Made by a program: the position numbers and the translations under genes. Shown here in pieces: positions 27,328 through 34,215 of a stretch of 64,000 bases of DNA (within the stretch, counting starts at the first letter, position 1; every line of letters begins with the position of its first letter). The notes under the pieces are model-generated. The model was not told where the DNA came from. It worked only from the letters and a program-made list of their open reading frames with translations, and made no database searches. Origin of the DNA: DASQZK01 sp963809925 (GTDB lineage: Bacteria > Bacteroidota > Bacteroidia > Bacteroidales > GCA-2748055); contig CAWELH010000003.1 in NCBI GenBank assembly GCA_963809925.1, positions 372,001 to 436,000 of the forward strand, read 5' to 3'.

Positions 27328-27630
27328 ATGGACAGATTAGCAAATATTCACCCGGGGGAGGTTTTACTTGAGGAATTCTTGCGTCCTCTTGAGATTACTG
27401 CGTATAGATTATCAAAGGATACGGAGATACCACAGACTCGTATTTCACAAATTATTAAAGGTAAGCGGAGAATTACTGCGGATACTGCGTTGAGATTTTC
27501 ATCATATTTCGGTACAACTGCAAAATTTTGGCTTGGACTTCAAGATGATTTTGACATCGAAGAAGAGAGAAAAGATAAACAAGATATATTGACTAAGATA
27601 AGGATAAACGCACCTCAACACACAATCTAA
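27328..27630 (+). CDS. higA: HigA-type antitoxin
   Basis: 100 aa Xre-family DNA-binding protein. The helix-turn-helix runs ITAYRLSKDTEIPQTRISQI, then IKGKRRITADTALRFSSYFG and TTAKFWLGLQDDFDIE, which is the HigA/VapI signature almost letter for letter. The N-terminal LANIHPGEVLLEEFL is also typical. It neutralises HigB and represses its own promoter, presumably upstream of 27034. Downstream is a DUF6090 gene with its own spacer. Confidence 0.9.
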   Translation: MDRLANIHPGEVLLEEFLRPLEITAYRLSKDTEIPQTRISQIIKGKRRITADTALRFSSYFGTTAKFWLGLQDDFDIEEERKDKQDILTKIRINAPQHTI

Positions 27631-27765
27631 AATAGTTGATATTCAATGATTAGAGAGCATTTCGTTTCAAATTAACTTTTCCGACGGAGGATGCAGACGT
27701 ACTCCGAAAACCTAACCGTTTACTATTATCAAACGTTGTGCTTCATTATGAACAAACATTAACCA

Positions 27766-28524
27766 ATGATAAAATTCTTTAGAAATATCCGTAAAAAACT
27801 TGTCAATGAAGGTAAAACCACCAATTACCTTAAATACGCACTTGGAGAAATTCTTCTTGTGGTGATTGGCATTTTGATTGCATTGCAAATTAATAATTGG
27901 AATGAAAACCGAAAAAATAATAAGCTCAAAGAATTTTACATGAAATCCCTTGTAGAGGATCTAACCAGAGACACAATAGATATTAACAGGGTAGCTGTCT
28001 TGCAAGAAAAAGAAATTAATTTACTACAGAGTTTTATAGATCGCATATACCTGCAATCTTCAACCACAATAGACACCATTCGAAAAATTGTCCAATTTGA
28101 ATTTGACCCTGATTATGTTGTAAAAAGGGGTTACAACAATAATACTTTCAACACCATCATTTCATCTGGTAATATTGAAATCTTTGACCGTAATTTAATT
28201 GATGAACTTATGCAGTTACAGAACTATCAATTGGAAGAAATAAAAAGATCAAAAAACAATCTTGATCAATACAATACCACTTACAATAACTATTCTACGC
28301 GATATCCAACTCTGCCTCTGGTCAAACCTAAAGACAATATTGTAGATCGCCTATTATGGAGTAATATAGATGAGAAGGACTTTGTTGGAAATTTTGTAGC
28401 CATAATAAATAGTAAACAACTTACATTTAAGAGCACCTTAAGAGATCAAAGGATAGTAAAAGATAAATCAACTGAAATTCTGTTATTAATTGAGCGGTTA
28501 TCGAATAAAGAAAAGCATAGATAA
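27766..28524 (+). CDS. DUF6090 family membrane-anchored protein
   Basis: 252 aa. The N-terminus is the DUF6090 hallmark: MIKFFRNIRKKLVNEGKTTN then YLKYALGEILLVVIGILIAL, a single membrane helix (near 27-45) followed by QINNWNENRKN. The remainder is a mostly helical extracytoplasmic domain of about 200 residues with acidic and Asn-rich text. DUF6090 proteins are abundant in Bacteroidota and have no assigned function. AT-rich codon use, unlike the flanking housekeeping genes. A 7-bp tandem array starts 29 nt after its stop. Confidence 0.85.
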   Translation: MIKFFRNIRKKLVNEGKTTNYLKYALGEILLVVIGILIALQINNWNENRKNNKLKEFYMKSLVEDLTRDTIDINRVAVLQEKEINLLQSFIDRIYLQSSTTIDTIRKIVQFEFDPDYVVKRGYNNNTFNTIISSGNIEIFDRNLIDELMQLQNYQLEEIKRSKNNLDQYNTTYNNYSTRYPTLPLVKPKDNIVDRLLWSNIDEKDFVGNFVAIINSKQLTFKSTLRDQRIVKDKSTEILLLIERLSNKEKHR

Positions 28525-28552
28525 CGAAAGCGCAACACCGGTAACTGTTGCA

Positions 28553-28636
28553 GATTACCGATTACCGATTACCGATCACCCATTACTGATCACCGATTAC
28601 CGATTACCGATTACCGATCACCGATTACCGATTACA
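28553..28636. repeat. Tandem array of a 7-bp unit, 12 copies
   Basis: Units are GATTACC (majority), GATCACC, CATTACT and a final GATTACA, twelve in a row over 84 nt. Because 7 is not divisible by 3, any frame through it repeats with a 21-nt period. Such heptamer arrays are typical slippage-prone intergenic sequence in Bacteroidota. Confidence 0.9.
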
Positions 28637-28961
28637 GAAAATATACCTTCTTCATTTTTAGAAAATTCTTCTTCACTTTAAATAAATAATTCTTTTATGA
28701 CAGATCCTGCTTCTTCATGGTAAATAATTCGTTCTTCAAAGTGGGATCCTTTATCGGACAACTCGGATTTCTAAAATTATTATTATATTTAATTAACGAA
28801 ATTAAATAAAAGCTAAACACATATGCAATATAAATGCAACAGCAACGGTTACCCCTCGAATTTGAGGGATAAACGCAATGGGTGTGGTTAGCCACTCGGT
28901 AGCAAAAATATTATGAGCCACGTACCAGAGAATATTATACTTAATAAATAAAATGATAATT
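28637..28961. other. Intergenic, AT-rich
   Basis: About 325 nt without a credible gene. A small CCCTC/GAGGG hairpin lies near 28852-28867. The end should carry the promoter of the following lipoprotein gene. Confidence 0.3.
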
Positions 28962-29942
28962 ATGAAAAATCTATTTCACTCATTTTTAATCTTAATAACG
29001 ATTGGATTTGGTTCTTGTGAAAAAGATAAGATATTGGGTGACAATAAAGCTTATCTTGATTTTTTAAATGATAAATCAATCTTAGAAATTAAAATCGTTG
29101 ATAATTCAAAATATATTAAATCTTTAAAGTCTTGTGAAACATGTGGACCAAAAGAGCATTATGATACAGTTCAATGGACTGTAATCAAAAAAATTTCCTT
29201 TGAGACCTTTCTTGATACTGATTTTATGGGGGTACCTCAAAAAGATAGCAAAGGAAATTTTTATACGGGAACCTATAAATCTCTATATAAATTAAATGAA
29301 TATGGGGATTATGAGCTTGTTTTAATCACCGAAGAATTTCATTTCCGGTATTTTACTATTGATAAATTGGACAATATTTGGTTTTATGGTGATAATGCTG
29401 GGATTGCATATTGGAATCACTCTAAACTTGAAATTTATAATAACCTGAATTCAATTTTACCATCCGGATATTACCATTGTCAATTGGTTGTTGATGAATC
29501 AAATATAATTTGGGTGGCATCAATTGGTTCTGCAGGATTGATTAAGATTGAATCAGGTGAGTGGGAAATAATACCAGGTTCAGAAATCCCTGGATTTACT
29601 GAATACTCATATTTATCTCATCCTATTGTAGATAATGAAAACGGAATTTGGTTTGAAGTTTATTCCTCAAATGCAGGCACTAAATTTGTGAAATTACGAG
29701 ATAATGAATGGACATTGGAATATCCGCCTACATCAAGAAATCTAATTAAAGATTCTAAGAATGTATTGTGGGCAGTTTCATATCAAATTAGCGATGGTGA
29801 AAATGCATTGAGATACTTAAATGAAAATCAATGGATTGAAATTGATATTAGTAATATTAGTCATGATATTATTACTTGTAATGCTGATGATAATACTATC
29901 TATATTGGTACTCAGAAAGGACTATTGGAAATACCAAAATAA
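28962..29942 (+). CDS. Lipoprotein with beta-propeller-like repeats
   Basis: 326 aa. The start at 28962 (MKNLFHSFLILITIGFGSC) puts a lipobox GFGSC at residues 15-19; an in-frame ATG at 28953 is 3 codons earlier. Repeated blade-like strands follow: DSKGNFYTGTYKSLYKLNEY, DKLDNIWFYGDNAGIAYWN, DESNIIWVASIGSAGLIKIE, DNENGIWFEVYSS, DSKNVLWAVSY and a last YIGTQKGLLEIPK. This D-x-x-x-x-IW pattern is that of two-component-regulator propellers (PF07494), here without any kinase part. It probably binds a ligand or partner at the outer membrane; nothing more can be said. Confidence 0.7.
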   Translation: MKNLFHSFLILITIGFGSCEKDKILGDNKAYLDFLNDKSILEIKIVDNSKYIKSLKSCETCGPKEHYDTVQWTVIKKISFETFLDTDFMGVPQKDSKGNFYTGTYKSLYKLNEYGDYELVLITEEFHFRYFTIDKLDNIWFYGDNAGIAYWNHSKLEIYNNLNSILPSGYYHCQLVVDESNIIWVASIGSAGLIKIESGEWEIIPGSEIPGFTEYSYLSHPIVDNENGIWFEVYSSNAGTKFVKLRDNEWTLEYPPTSRNLIKDSKNVLWAVSYQISDGENALRYLNENQWIEIDISNISHDIITCNADDNTIYIGTQKGLLEIPK

Positions 29943-30236
29943 AATACTTTTGCTAATAAATAGGACTCTGAGCGGTCTGCAATACTTGTCCCGACCCCTC
30001 GGGAACCCAGCGATGAGTCTCCCGTGAAACGGGACAGGCTATGTTGAACTACACTTCGACTTAGCTCAGTGCAACGCATCCGCCGGGCTATCATCTATGT
30101 ACTTAACGGGGCTTTTTGTTGCTTTTGGGGATTGGGCGAGCGGAAGATTATTAGAAGCTATGAAGTATTTTATGCCCTACCTTTTTAGGGAAGGCTACCA
30201 AATTCAGAAAAGAGTAACATTAAAACTGATTTAAAA
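29943..30236. other. Intergenic with repeat-like GC-rich text
   Basis: About 290 nt. The part 29985-30100 is unusually GC-rich for the island (CCCGACCCCTCGGGAACCC, CCCGTGAAACGGG, CATCCGCCGGGC) and holds two small inverted repeats (CCCGA...TCGGG and CCCGT...ACGGG). No coding frame. It looks like decayed dispersed repeat. Confidence 0.35.
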
Positions 30237-30941
30237 ATGGAAAATTTAAATAAAAAACTGATAATCGACTTTTATTCTAAAGTATTCGGACAGGTAAACG
30301 AGAAATTTGCTGACTCTGTAATTGCAGATAATTACATTCAGCATAATCCTATGGTAAAAACTGGAAAAACTGGATTTATGGAGTTTTTAGCCATATTAAA
30401 GCAAATGCCAAAACCTGAGCATCCAAAGAAACCATTTATGCGATTTATTAGTGAAGGTAATTTTGTGGCTGTTCATTCGCAAATTGAATTCATGGGTAAG
30501 GAAAATGCCGTCGTTGATTTGTATCGCATCCAAAACGGATTGATTTCAGAACATTGGGATGCTGTGCAAGAAATTGTTGACTCTATTCCTAAAGTAGGCG
30601 GAACTGTTGAGTTTGATAATCAAGAAAAGTCTTCTGTAAATAAAAAGATTGTAGCGGATTTTATAAAGCAAGTACTTATTGAGAAACAAACAGATAAATC
30701 AGCAGAATTTCTTGCTGCAAATCTTAATATATCAGACTTTGGAAATGATTATGAAACATTTCAACTTCATCGTTTGATTAGTGAGCAAAATTTTGTGTTG
30801 ACTCAATCGGAAGTGACCCAAAGTGAAAATCGATTTGTTCAATATGATATTTACAGATTATCTGATGGATTGATTATTGAACATTGGGCTGTAAAACAAA
30901 TGATTCCAGAGAAAATGGCACACTCAAACGGAATGATTTAG
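30237..30941 (+). CDS. Protein with two SnoaL/NTF2-like domains
   Basis: 234 aa. The two halves are related: KLIIDFYSKVFGQVNEKFAD ... FVAVHSQIEFMGKEN ... VVDLYRIQNGLISEHWDAVQ (residues 7-115) and KKIVADFIKQVLIEKQTDKS ... FVLTQSEVTQSENR ... YDIYRLSDGLIIEHWAVKQ (residues 135-225). The ending DxYRxxxGLIxEHWD is the mark of SnoaL-like polyketide-cyclase folds. So it is a tandem duplication of one cone-shaped NTF2 domain. The first copy keeps NYIQHNP, where the active-site His often sits; the second copy has lost it (NLNISDF). No signal peptide. Substrate unknown. Confidence 0.75.
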   Translation: MENLNKKLIIDFYSKVFGQVNEKFADSVIADNYIQHNPMVKTGKTGFMEFLAILKQMPKPEHPKKPFMRFISEGNFVAVHSQIEFMGKENAVVDLYRIQNGLISEHWDAVQEIVDSIPKVGGTVEFDNQEKSSVNKKIVADFIKQVLIEKQTDKSAEFLAANLNISDFGNDYETFQLHRLISEQNFVLTQSEVTQSENRFVQYDIYRLSDGLIIEHWAVKQMIPEKMAHSNGMI

Positions 30942-31197
30942 GATTAAAATTGTTATCTTGTTGACAGAAAATGAATATAAACGGCAGGTAACATGCGGTC
31001 ATAAAACATTGGGGGGTGATATGGTTAATTCAACTACATCACTCTTTTCTAAATTGTAAGTAAATTGATACGAAAGCACTTCGAATTCCCCAACGTTCCA
31101 TATCGCCACCGTTATGGGGCATGCGGCTGAGCAACCAAATCTTTCCTTCACTGTTTAATTTGAGAGGGATTGATTATATTTACAAAAATGTACGATC
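30942..31197. other. Intergenic with an imperfect inverted repeat
   Basis: GGTGATATGG (31015-31024) is inverted as CCATATCGCCACC (31098-31110), and CATGCGG occurs on both sides (near 30992 and 31120). The layout, ending in GTTATGGGGC at 31111-31120, is loosely like an integron attC site but does not match the core GTTRRRY. Confidence 0.35.
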
Positions 31198-31431
31198 ATG
31201 GATATTAAAAGTGAGAAACTAAGTCTGATTGAGTGGATATCCGGGTTGAGAGATGAAAAAACGATCGATAAGCTGATGAAATTCAGGGAATCGCAACAAA
31301 ATTCCGAAGACTGGTGGGATTCCTTAAGAAAGGAAGAACTTGAATCCATTCAGCGCGGATTGAAGGATATTGAGGAAGGTAGAGTTCATTCGAATGAAAC
31401 CGCCCGAAAAATCTATGAAAAATACTTATAA
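31198..31431 (+). CDS. Antitoxin of a ParDE/RelBE-like pair
   Basis: 77 aa, acidic and helical. The N-terminal half (MDIKSEKLSLIEWISGLRDE) and the C-terminal SLRKEELESIQRGLKDIEEG ... RVHSNETARKIYEKYL follow the plan of Bacteroidota addiction-module antitoxins, with a short helical domain and an E-x-x-x-I-x-x-G-L toxin-binding tail. It overlaps the start of the next ORF by 17 nt, the usual coupling to a ParE-type toxin. The toxin is dead (see next entry), so this antitoxin has no functional local partner. Confidence 0.75.
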   Translation: MDIKSEKLSLIEWISGLRDEKTIDKLMKFRESQQNSEDWWDSLRKEELESIQRGLKDIEEGRVHSNETARKIYEKYL

Positions 31432-31714
31432 GCTTATCTGGTCCGATGAGGCTTTGAAGAATCTTAAAAGCATTATTTTCTATCTGGAGGAGCATTGGAC
31501 GGAGAGGGAAATGAGGAAATTTGCCTGATTGCTTGATAAACAATTGCTGTTAATTGAGAATAATCCACATATGTATCCAAAAAGTGAAAGATATAATAAT
31601 TACAGAAAATCTGTACTTACTAAGCACACGACCATTTACTACCAAATAGATGATTACCAGATAAATATCATTTAATTATTTGACCCAGACAAAATCCCAA
31701 CCGTCTTAAATTAA
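31415..31714 (+). pseudogene. ParE/RelE-type toxin inactivated by two stop codons
   Basis: From ATG 31415 the frame reads KNTYKLIWSDEALKNLKSII then FYLEEHWTEREMRKFA, then TGA at 31526, then LLDKQLLLIENNPHMYPKSE, YRKSVLTKHTTIYYQIDDYQ, TAA at 31673 and LFDPDKIPTVLN to the TAA at 31712. Joined across the stops it is a full-length (about 98 aa) ParE toxin, with the expected W-S-x-x-A-L-x-N-L start and H-T-T-I-Y-Y core. The first stop is explained by one C-to-T change (CGA or CAA to TGA). The rest is well kept, so the loss is fairly recent. Confidence 0.85.
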
Positions 31715-31935
31715 GAAGCACGCCCCATAACAGCCGGTAAATTTATTTGTTACCCACATGCAGGCACACGGCCAACTCATGAGGGTTTCACCATTCATCG
31801 CCAGGTTCGCTTCGAATTTTGTATATTCGTTTAGGCGGTGTTGATGGATTTTACCGGGCTCCGCCAACCCTGCCAACGAAACTTACCGATTAACTTTGTG
31901 CTTAATTATTACCAGACCCGAAAAATGATAGAATA
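31715..31935. other. Spacer with dispersed repeat text
   Basis: Begins near GCCCCATAAC (31721-31730). An AGCCGGTAAA at 31731-31740 is inverted as TTTACCGGGCT near 31850-31860. It contains one copy of the 40-nt dispersed repeat (separate entry). No gene. Confidence 0.4.
31783..31829 (+). repeat. Dispersed 40-nt repeat, copy 1
   Basis: Reads GGGTTTCACC ATTCATCGCC then AGGTTCGCTTCGAATTTTG. The same text, with changes, recurs at 33034-33071 and 39214-39254. The shared part is a TTTCATTRCC stretch followed by AGGTTCGCTNCGAATTNTG. Confidence 0.65.
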
Positions 31936-32175
31936 ATGGAGATACCAAAATTTCATGAGACATTTTAACCAATTTTGAAGGTATTAGAAAATGGAGAAAC
32001 TTTCCAAGCAAGAGAAATGTATATAAAAGTCATTGAACAATTCTATTCCGGACTTTCAAAAGAACAATTAGAGCAGACAACTAAAAGTGGTGATATTCTG
32101 ATAATAAACCGAATTGCTTGGGGTAAATCGTATCTTAAAAAGGGTGGTTATATTGAGTTTCCTAATCGAGGGTTT
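31936..32175 (+). pseudogene. Remnant of the Mrr restriction protein N-terminal domain
   Basis: From ATG 31936 the frame reads MEIPKFHETF, a TAA at 31966, then PILKVLENGETFQAREMYIK, VIEQFYSGLSKEQLEQTTKS and NRIAWGKSYLKKGGYIEFPN to about 32175. This is the winged-helix Mrr_N domain (typical text: IPKYxxLxxPxLxxL, and N-x-x-W-A-x-x-Y-L-K-K-x-G-x-I). The nuclease domain that should follow is absent: the frame runs straight into group II intron sequence and stops at 32199. Mrr enzymes cut modified DNA. The domain is broken by a stop and truncated, so it is not functional. Confidence 0.75.
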
Positions 32176-32280
32176 GTGAACAAGAGCCGGATGAGCTGAG
32201 AGAATAAAGTCCGGTTCTTCCGCTTTATACGGGACAAGTTGTAAGAACCCAGGGGTGAAATTCCCCTGGGTAACCCGACT
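32176..32280 (+). mobile_element. 3' end of a group II intron (domains V and VI), remnant
   Basis: Domain V is at 32184-32217, exactly 34 nt, beginning GAGCCGGATG (with the catalytic AGC) and ending AAGTCCGGTTC. It is followed by the hairpin CCCAGGGG (32248-32255) / CCCCTGGG (32263-32270) with a TGAAATT loop, then TAACCCGACT, the usual 3' end of this intron class (compare TTTACTCGACT). About 20 extra nt lie between the two parts, and the upper stem of domain V pairs poorly, so it is decayed. No intron-encoded reverse transcriptase is present. Confidence 0.75.
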
Positions 32281-32378
32281 AGGAACAGAAAGAATGCCTC
32301 CCCCTTAAAAGAAAATATGATAGATTTGGATTAGGTTGTCTGATTAGGTAACTTTGTAACGAATAAATAATATAATAT

Positions 32379-32726
32379 TTGGACGAGTTTAATAGGAATA
32401 TACAAGTTTATAAAAATCACTTTTGGGATTTCTATAATTCTCAGCCAAAGCAAGTTCAGGATAAGCTAGACTGGACGATTGGATTGATTCGTTGTTTAAA
32501 AGTAGTTCCAAAAATCTATTTTGAGCATTTGACAGGAACAAATGGATTATGGGAGATTCGGACAAGGGTTGGTTCTAACATTTTCAGAATCTTTTGTTGT
32601 TTTGATGAAGAAAACTTAGTGATACTTCTGAGTGGATTTCAAAAAAAGACACAAAAGACTCCGAAAAAAGAAATTGAGAAAGCAAAACGATTAAAAAAAG
32701 AATACTTCGATGGGAAAACAAAATGA
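32379..32726 (+). CDS. RelE/HigB-like toxin of a second toxin-antitoxin pair
   Basis: 115 aa starting at TTG 32379 (no ATG fits better). Residues YKNHFWDFYNSQPKQVQDKL then DWTIGLIRCLKVVPKIYFEH, LTGTNGLWEIRTRVGSNIFR, IFCCFDEENLVILLSGFQKK and TQKTPKKEIEKAKRLKKEY match the phage-derived Gp49-like HigB group (RelE superfamily): the G-L-W-E-I-R strand, the F-x-K-K-x-x-x-T-P loop and the final helix are diagnostic. It is unlike the HigB at 27034. It overlaps the next gene by 17 nt. Confidence 0.85.
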   Translation: MDEFNRNIQVYKNHFWDFYNSQPKQVQDKLDWTIGLIRCLKVVPKIYFEHLTGTNGLWEIRTRVGSNIFRIFCCFDEENLVILLSGFQKKTQKTPKKEIEKAKRLKKEYFDGKTK

Positions 32727-33018
32727 TAACAGATTGACTTCTTGGGATGACCATCTTGACAATAAGTATGGGAAAATGGGAACTCCTGCGCGTGAAAAAT
32801 ACGAAGAAGAATTCGAAGCCTTTAAAATTGGAGTACTGATTCAAGAAGCGAGAAAAAAACAGCATATGACTCAAGCACAACTTGCTGAAAAAGCAGGTAC
32901 AACTAAGAATTATATATCTCGAATTGAGAACAATGCAAGTGATATTAGATTGTCAACTTTGATGAGAATTGTGCGTGAAGGATTAGGAGGACATATAAAA
33001 TTATCAGTTGATTTATAA
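32710..33018 (+). CDS. Xre-family antitoxin of the second pair
   Basis: 102 aa. The helix-turn-helix is in the C-terminal half: GVLIQEARKKQHMTQAQLAE then KAGTTKNYISRIENNASDIR. The N-terminal 45 residues (SWDDHLDNKYGKMGTPAREK) are the toxin-binding part typical of antitoxins paired with Gp49-like toxins. It is co-translated with the toxin and probably represses the operon. A dispersed repeat and the truncated IS element follow directly. Confidence 0.88.
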   Translation: MGKQNDNRLTSWDDHLDNKYGKMGTPAREKYEEEFEAFKIGVLIQEARKKQHMTQAQLAEKAGTTKNYISRIENNASDIRLSTLMRIVREGLGGHIKLSVDL

Positions 33019-33033
33019 AAAGTACTATTGCCA

Positions 33034-33071
33034 ACCGGTAAATTTCATTGCCAGGTTCGCTACGAATTATG
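33034..33071 (+). repeat. Dispersed 40-nt repeat, copy 2
   Basis: Reads CCGGTAAATTTCATTGCC then AGGTTCGCTACGAATTATG. It joins directly to the truncated IS3 transposase gene, so its right edge may be the breakpoint of that element. Confidence 0.6.
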
Positions 33072-33072
33072 G

Positions 33073-33228
33073 AAGAAAGAATTTATCAATAAAGCCCCCA
33101 TGGTTTTTTCGACCAAGGAGCAGCAAGTTGAAGATAAAAAGAGCCAGGAAGCCACAATGGACAGGCTTTATTCACAAATTGGACAACAGAAGGTAGAAAT
33201 TGACTGGCTCAAAAAAAAACTTCTTTAA
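33073..33228 (+). pseudogene. IS3 OrfA, N-terminally truncated
   Basis: The readable part is WKKEFINKAPMVFS ... ATMDRLYSQIGQQKVEIDWL then KKKLL to the TAA at 33226. This is the C-terminal coiled-coil end of IS3-family OrfA (usual text WKKEFLENAxxVF ... LYxQIGQLKVExDWLKKK). The N-terminal helix-turn-helix is missing; the frame upstream is the dispersed repeat. Nine consecutive A residues at 33211-33219 just before the stop form a -1 slippery run. Confidence 0.8.
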
Positions 33229-34061
33229 AGACGCTTAACGAGCTAAGGCAGATCGTCCAAAGGAATAACAACATATCGTTAACTCGTCAATGTGATTTAC
33301 TGGGAATCCATCGTAGTGGAATATACTATGCCCCTATAGCAGAGAGCGAGCAAAATCTCACTTTAATGAGGTTATTGGATGAACAATATCTAAATATCCC
33401 CTTTTACGGCTTAAGAAGGCTGACCAAGTGGCTCAACAAAAAGGGATATGCAGTCAATCACAAAAGGGTGAAGCGGCTTATGGAGCTGATGGGTTGGCAG
33501 ACCTTGTATCGAAAACCAAATACCAGTTGGAAAAATAGTGAACATAAAGTTTATCCTTATTTATTGAAAGATTTGAAGATCGATCATGCAAACCAGGTTT
33601 GGGGCATTGATATAACCTATGTTCCCATGAGAAGGGGATTTATGTATTTATGCGCTATTATCGACTTGCATACCCGGTATGTAGTAAACTGTGGCATTAG
33701 TAATACGATGACCGCCCAATGGTGCACTCAGCTTGTTGAAGAAGCCATTGTAATGAATGGGAAACCGGAGATCATCAACTCAGATCAAGGGAGCCAGTTT
33801 ACAAGTCAGGAATATACAGAATTACTTAAAAACAATGAAATACAGATCAGTATGGACGGAAAAGGCAGGGCTATCGACAATATCTTTATAGAGCGATTAT
33901 GGAAAAGCGTTAAATACGAATGTATTTATCTGCATGTTTTTGAGGACGGAGTTAAACTATACGAAGGCCTTGATAAATACTTCACTTTTTATAATATGGA
34001 GCGGCTACATCAGTCTTTAAATTACGAAACGCCAGCATCATTTTACAAAAAAGCTGCCTAA
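33204..34061 (+). CDS. IS3 family transposase OrfB (DDE integrase)
   Basis: The open frame begins at 33204 and is in the -1 frame relative to OrfA, entered at the A9 run; a separate ATG occurs only at 33366. The protein has the HTH_21 part (YLNIPFYGLRRLTKWLNKKG) and the rve catalytic core with all three acidic residues: WGIDITYVPM, NSDQGSQFTS and FIERLWKSVKYE (DDE). The ending FYNMERLHQSLNYETPASFY is typical of IS3/IS150-type OrfB. The catalytic domain is intact, but productive OrfAB fusion is impossible because OrfA is truncated. Confidence 0.88.
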   Translation: MAQKKTSLKTLNELRQIVQRNNNISLTRQCDLLGIHRSGIYYAPIAESEQNLTLMRLLDEQYLNIPFYGLRRLTKWLNKKGYAVNHKRVKRLMELMGWQTLYRKPNTSWKNSEHKVYPYLLKDLKIDHANQVWGIDITYVPMRRGFMYLCAIIDLHTRYVVNCGISNTMTAQWCTQLVEEAIVMNGKPEIINSDQGSQFTSQEYTELLKNNEIQISMDGKGRAIDNIFIERLWKSVKYECIYLHVFEDGVKLYEGLDKYFTFYNMERLHQSLNYETPASFYKKAA

Positions 34062-34215
34062 CCCATACAAAAAATAATGAAAAAGTGTTTAATGAAAAAT
34101 ATAACTTAACTTTGATTAAATCCTGCCCTGGAAATGGGGTACATTATAGTATTTAATTTTTTTAACCGAACAATAGTGAAAGCAAATATAATAATGTATT
34201 ACATAATTGAGCAAT

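Larger units (their letters stand above)
33072..34149 (+). mobile_element. IS3-family insertion sequence, 5' truncated
   Basis: The element keeps the C-terminal end of orfA and a full orfB. The left inverted repeat and the orfA helix-turn-helix are missing. At the right side, the stretch 34121-34149 (starting TCCTGCCCTGGAAATGGGGT) looks like an IS3-type terminal inverted repeat. Without a left end it cannot move by itself. Confidence 0.75.

Noticed and set aside
28490..28681. Frame encoding DYRLPITDH-type repeats
   Set aside because: It is only the 7-bp tandem array translated; no gene-like flanks.
31000..31130. Integron attC site
   Set aside because: The inverted arms are imperfect, the GTTATGG end breaks the GTTRRRY core, and no integrase is in the window. 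Kept only as a low-interest hypothesis.
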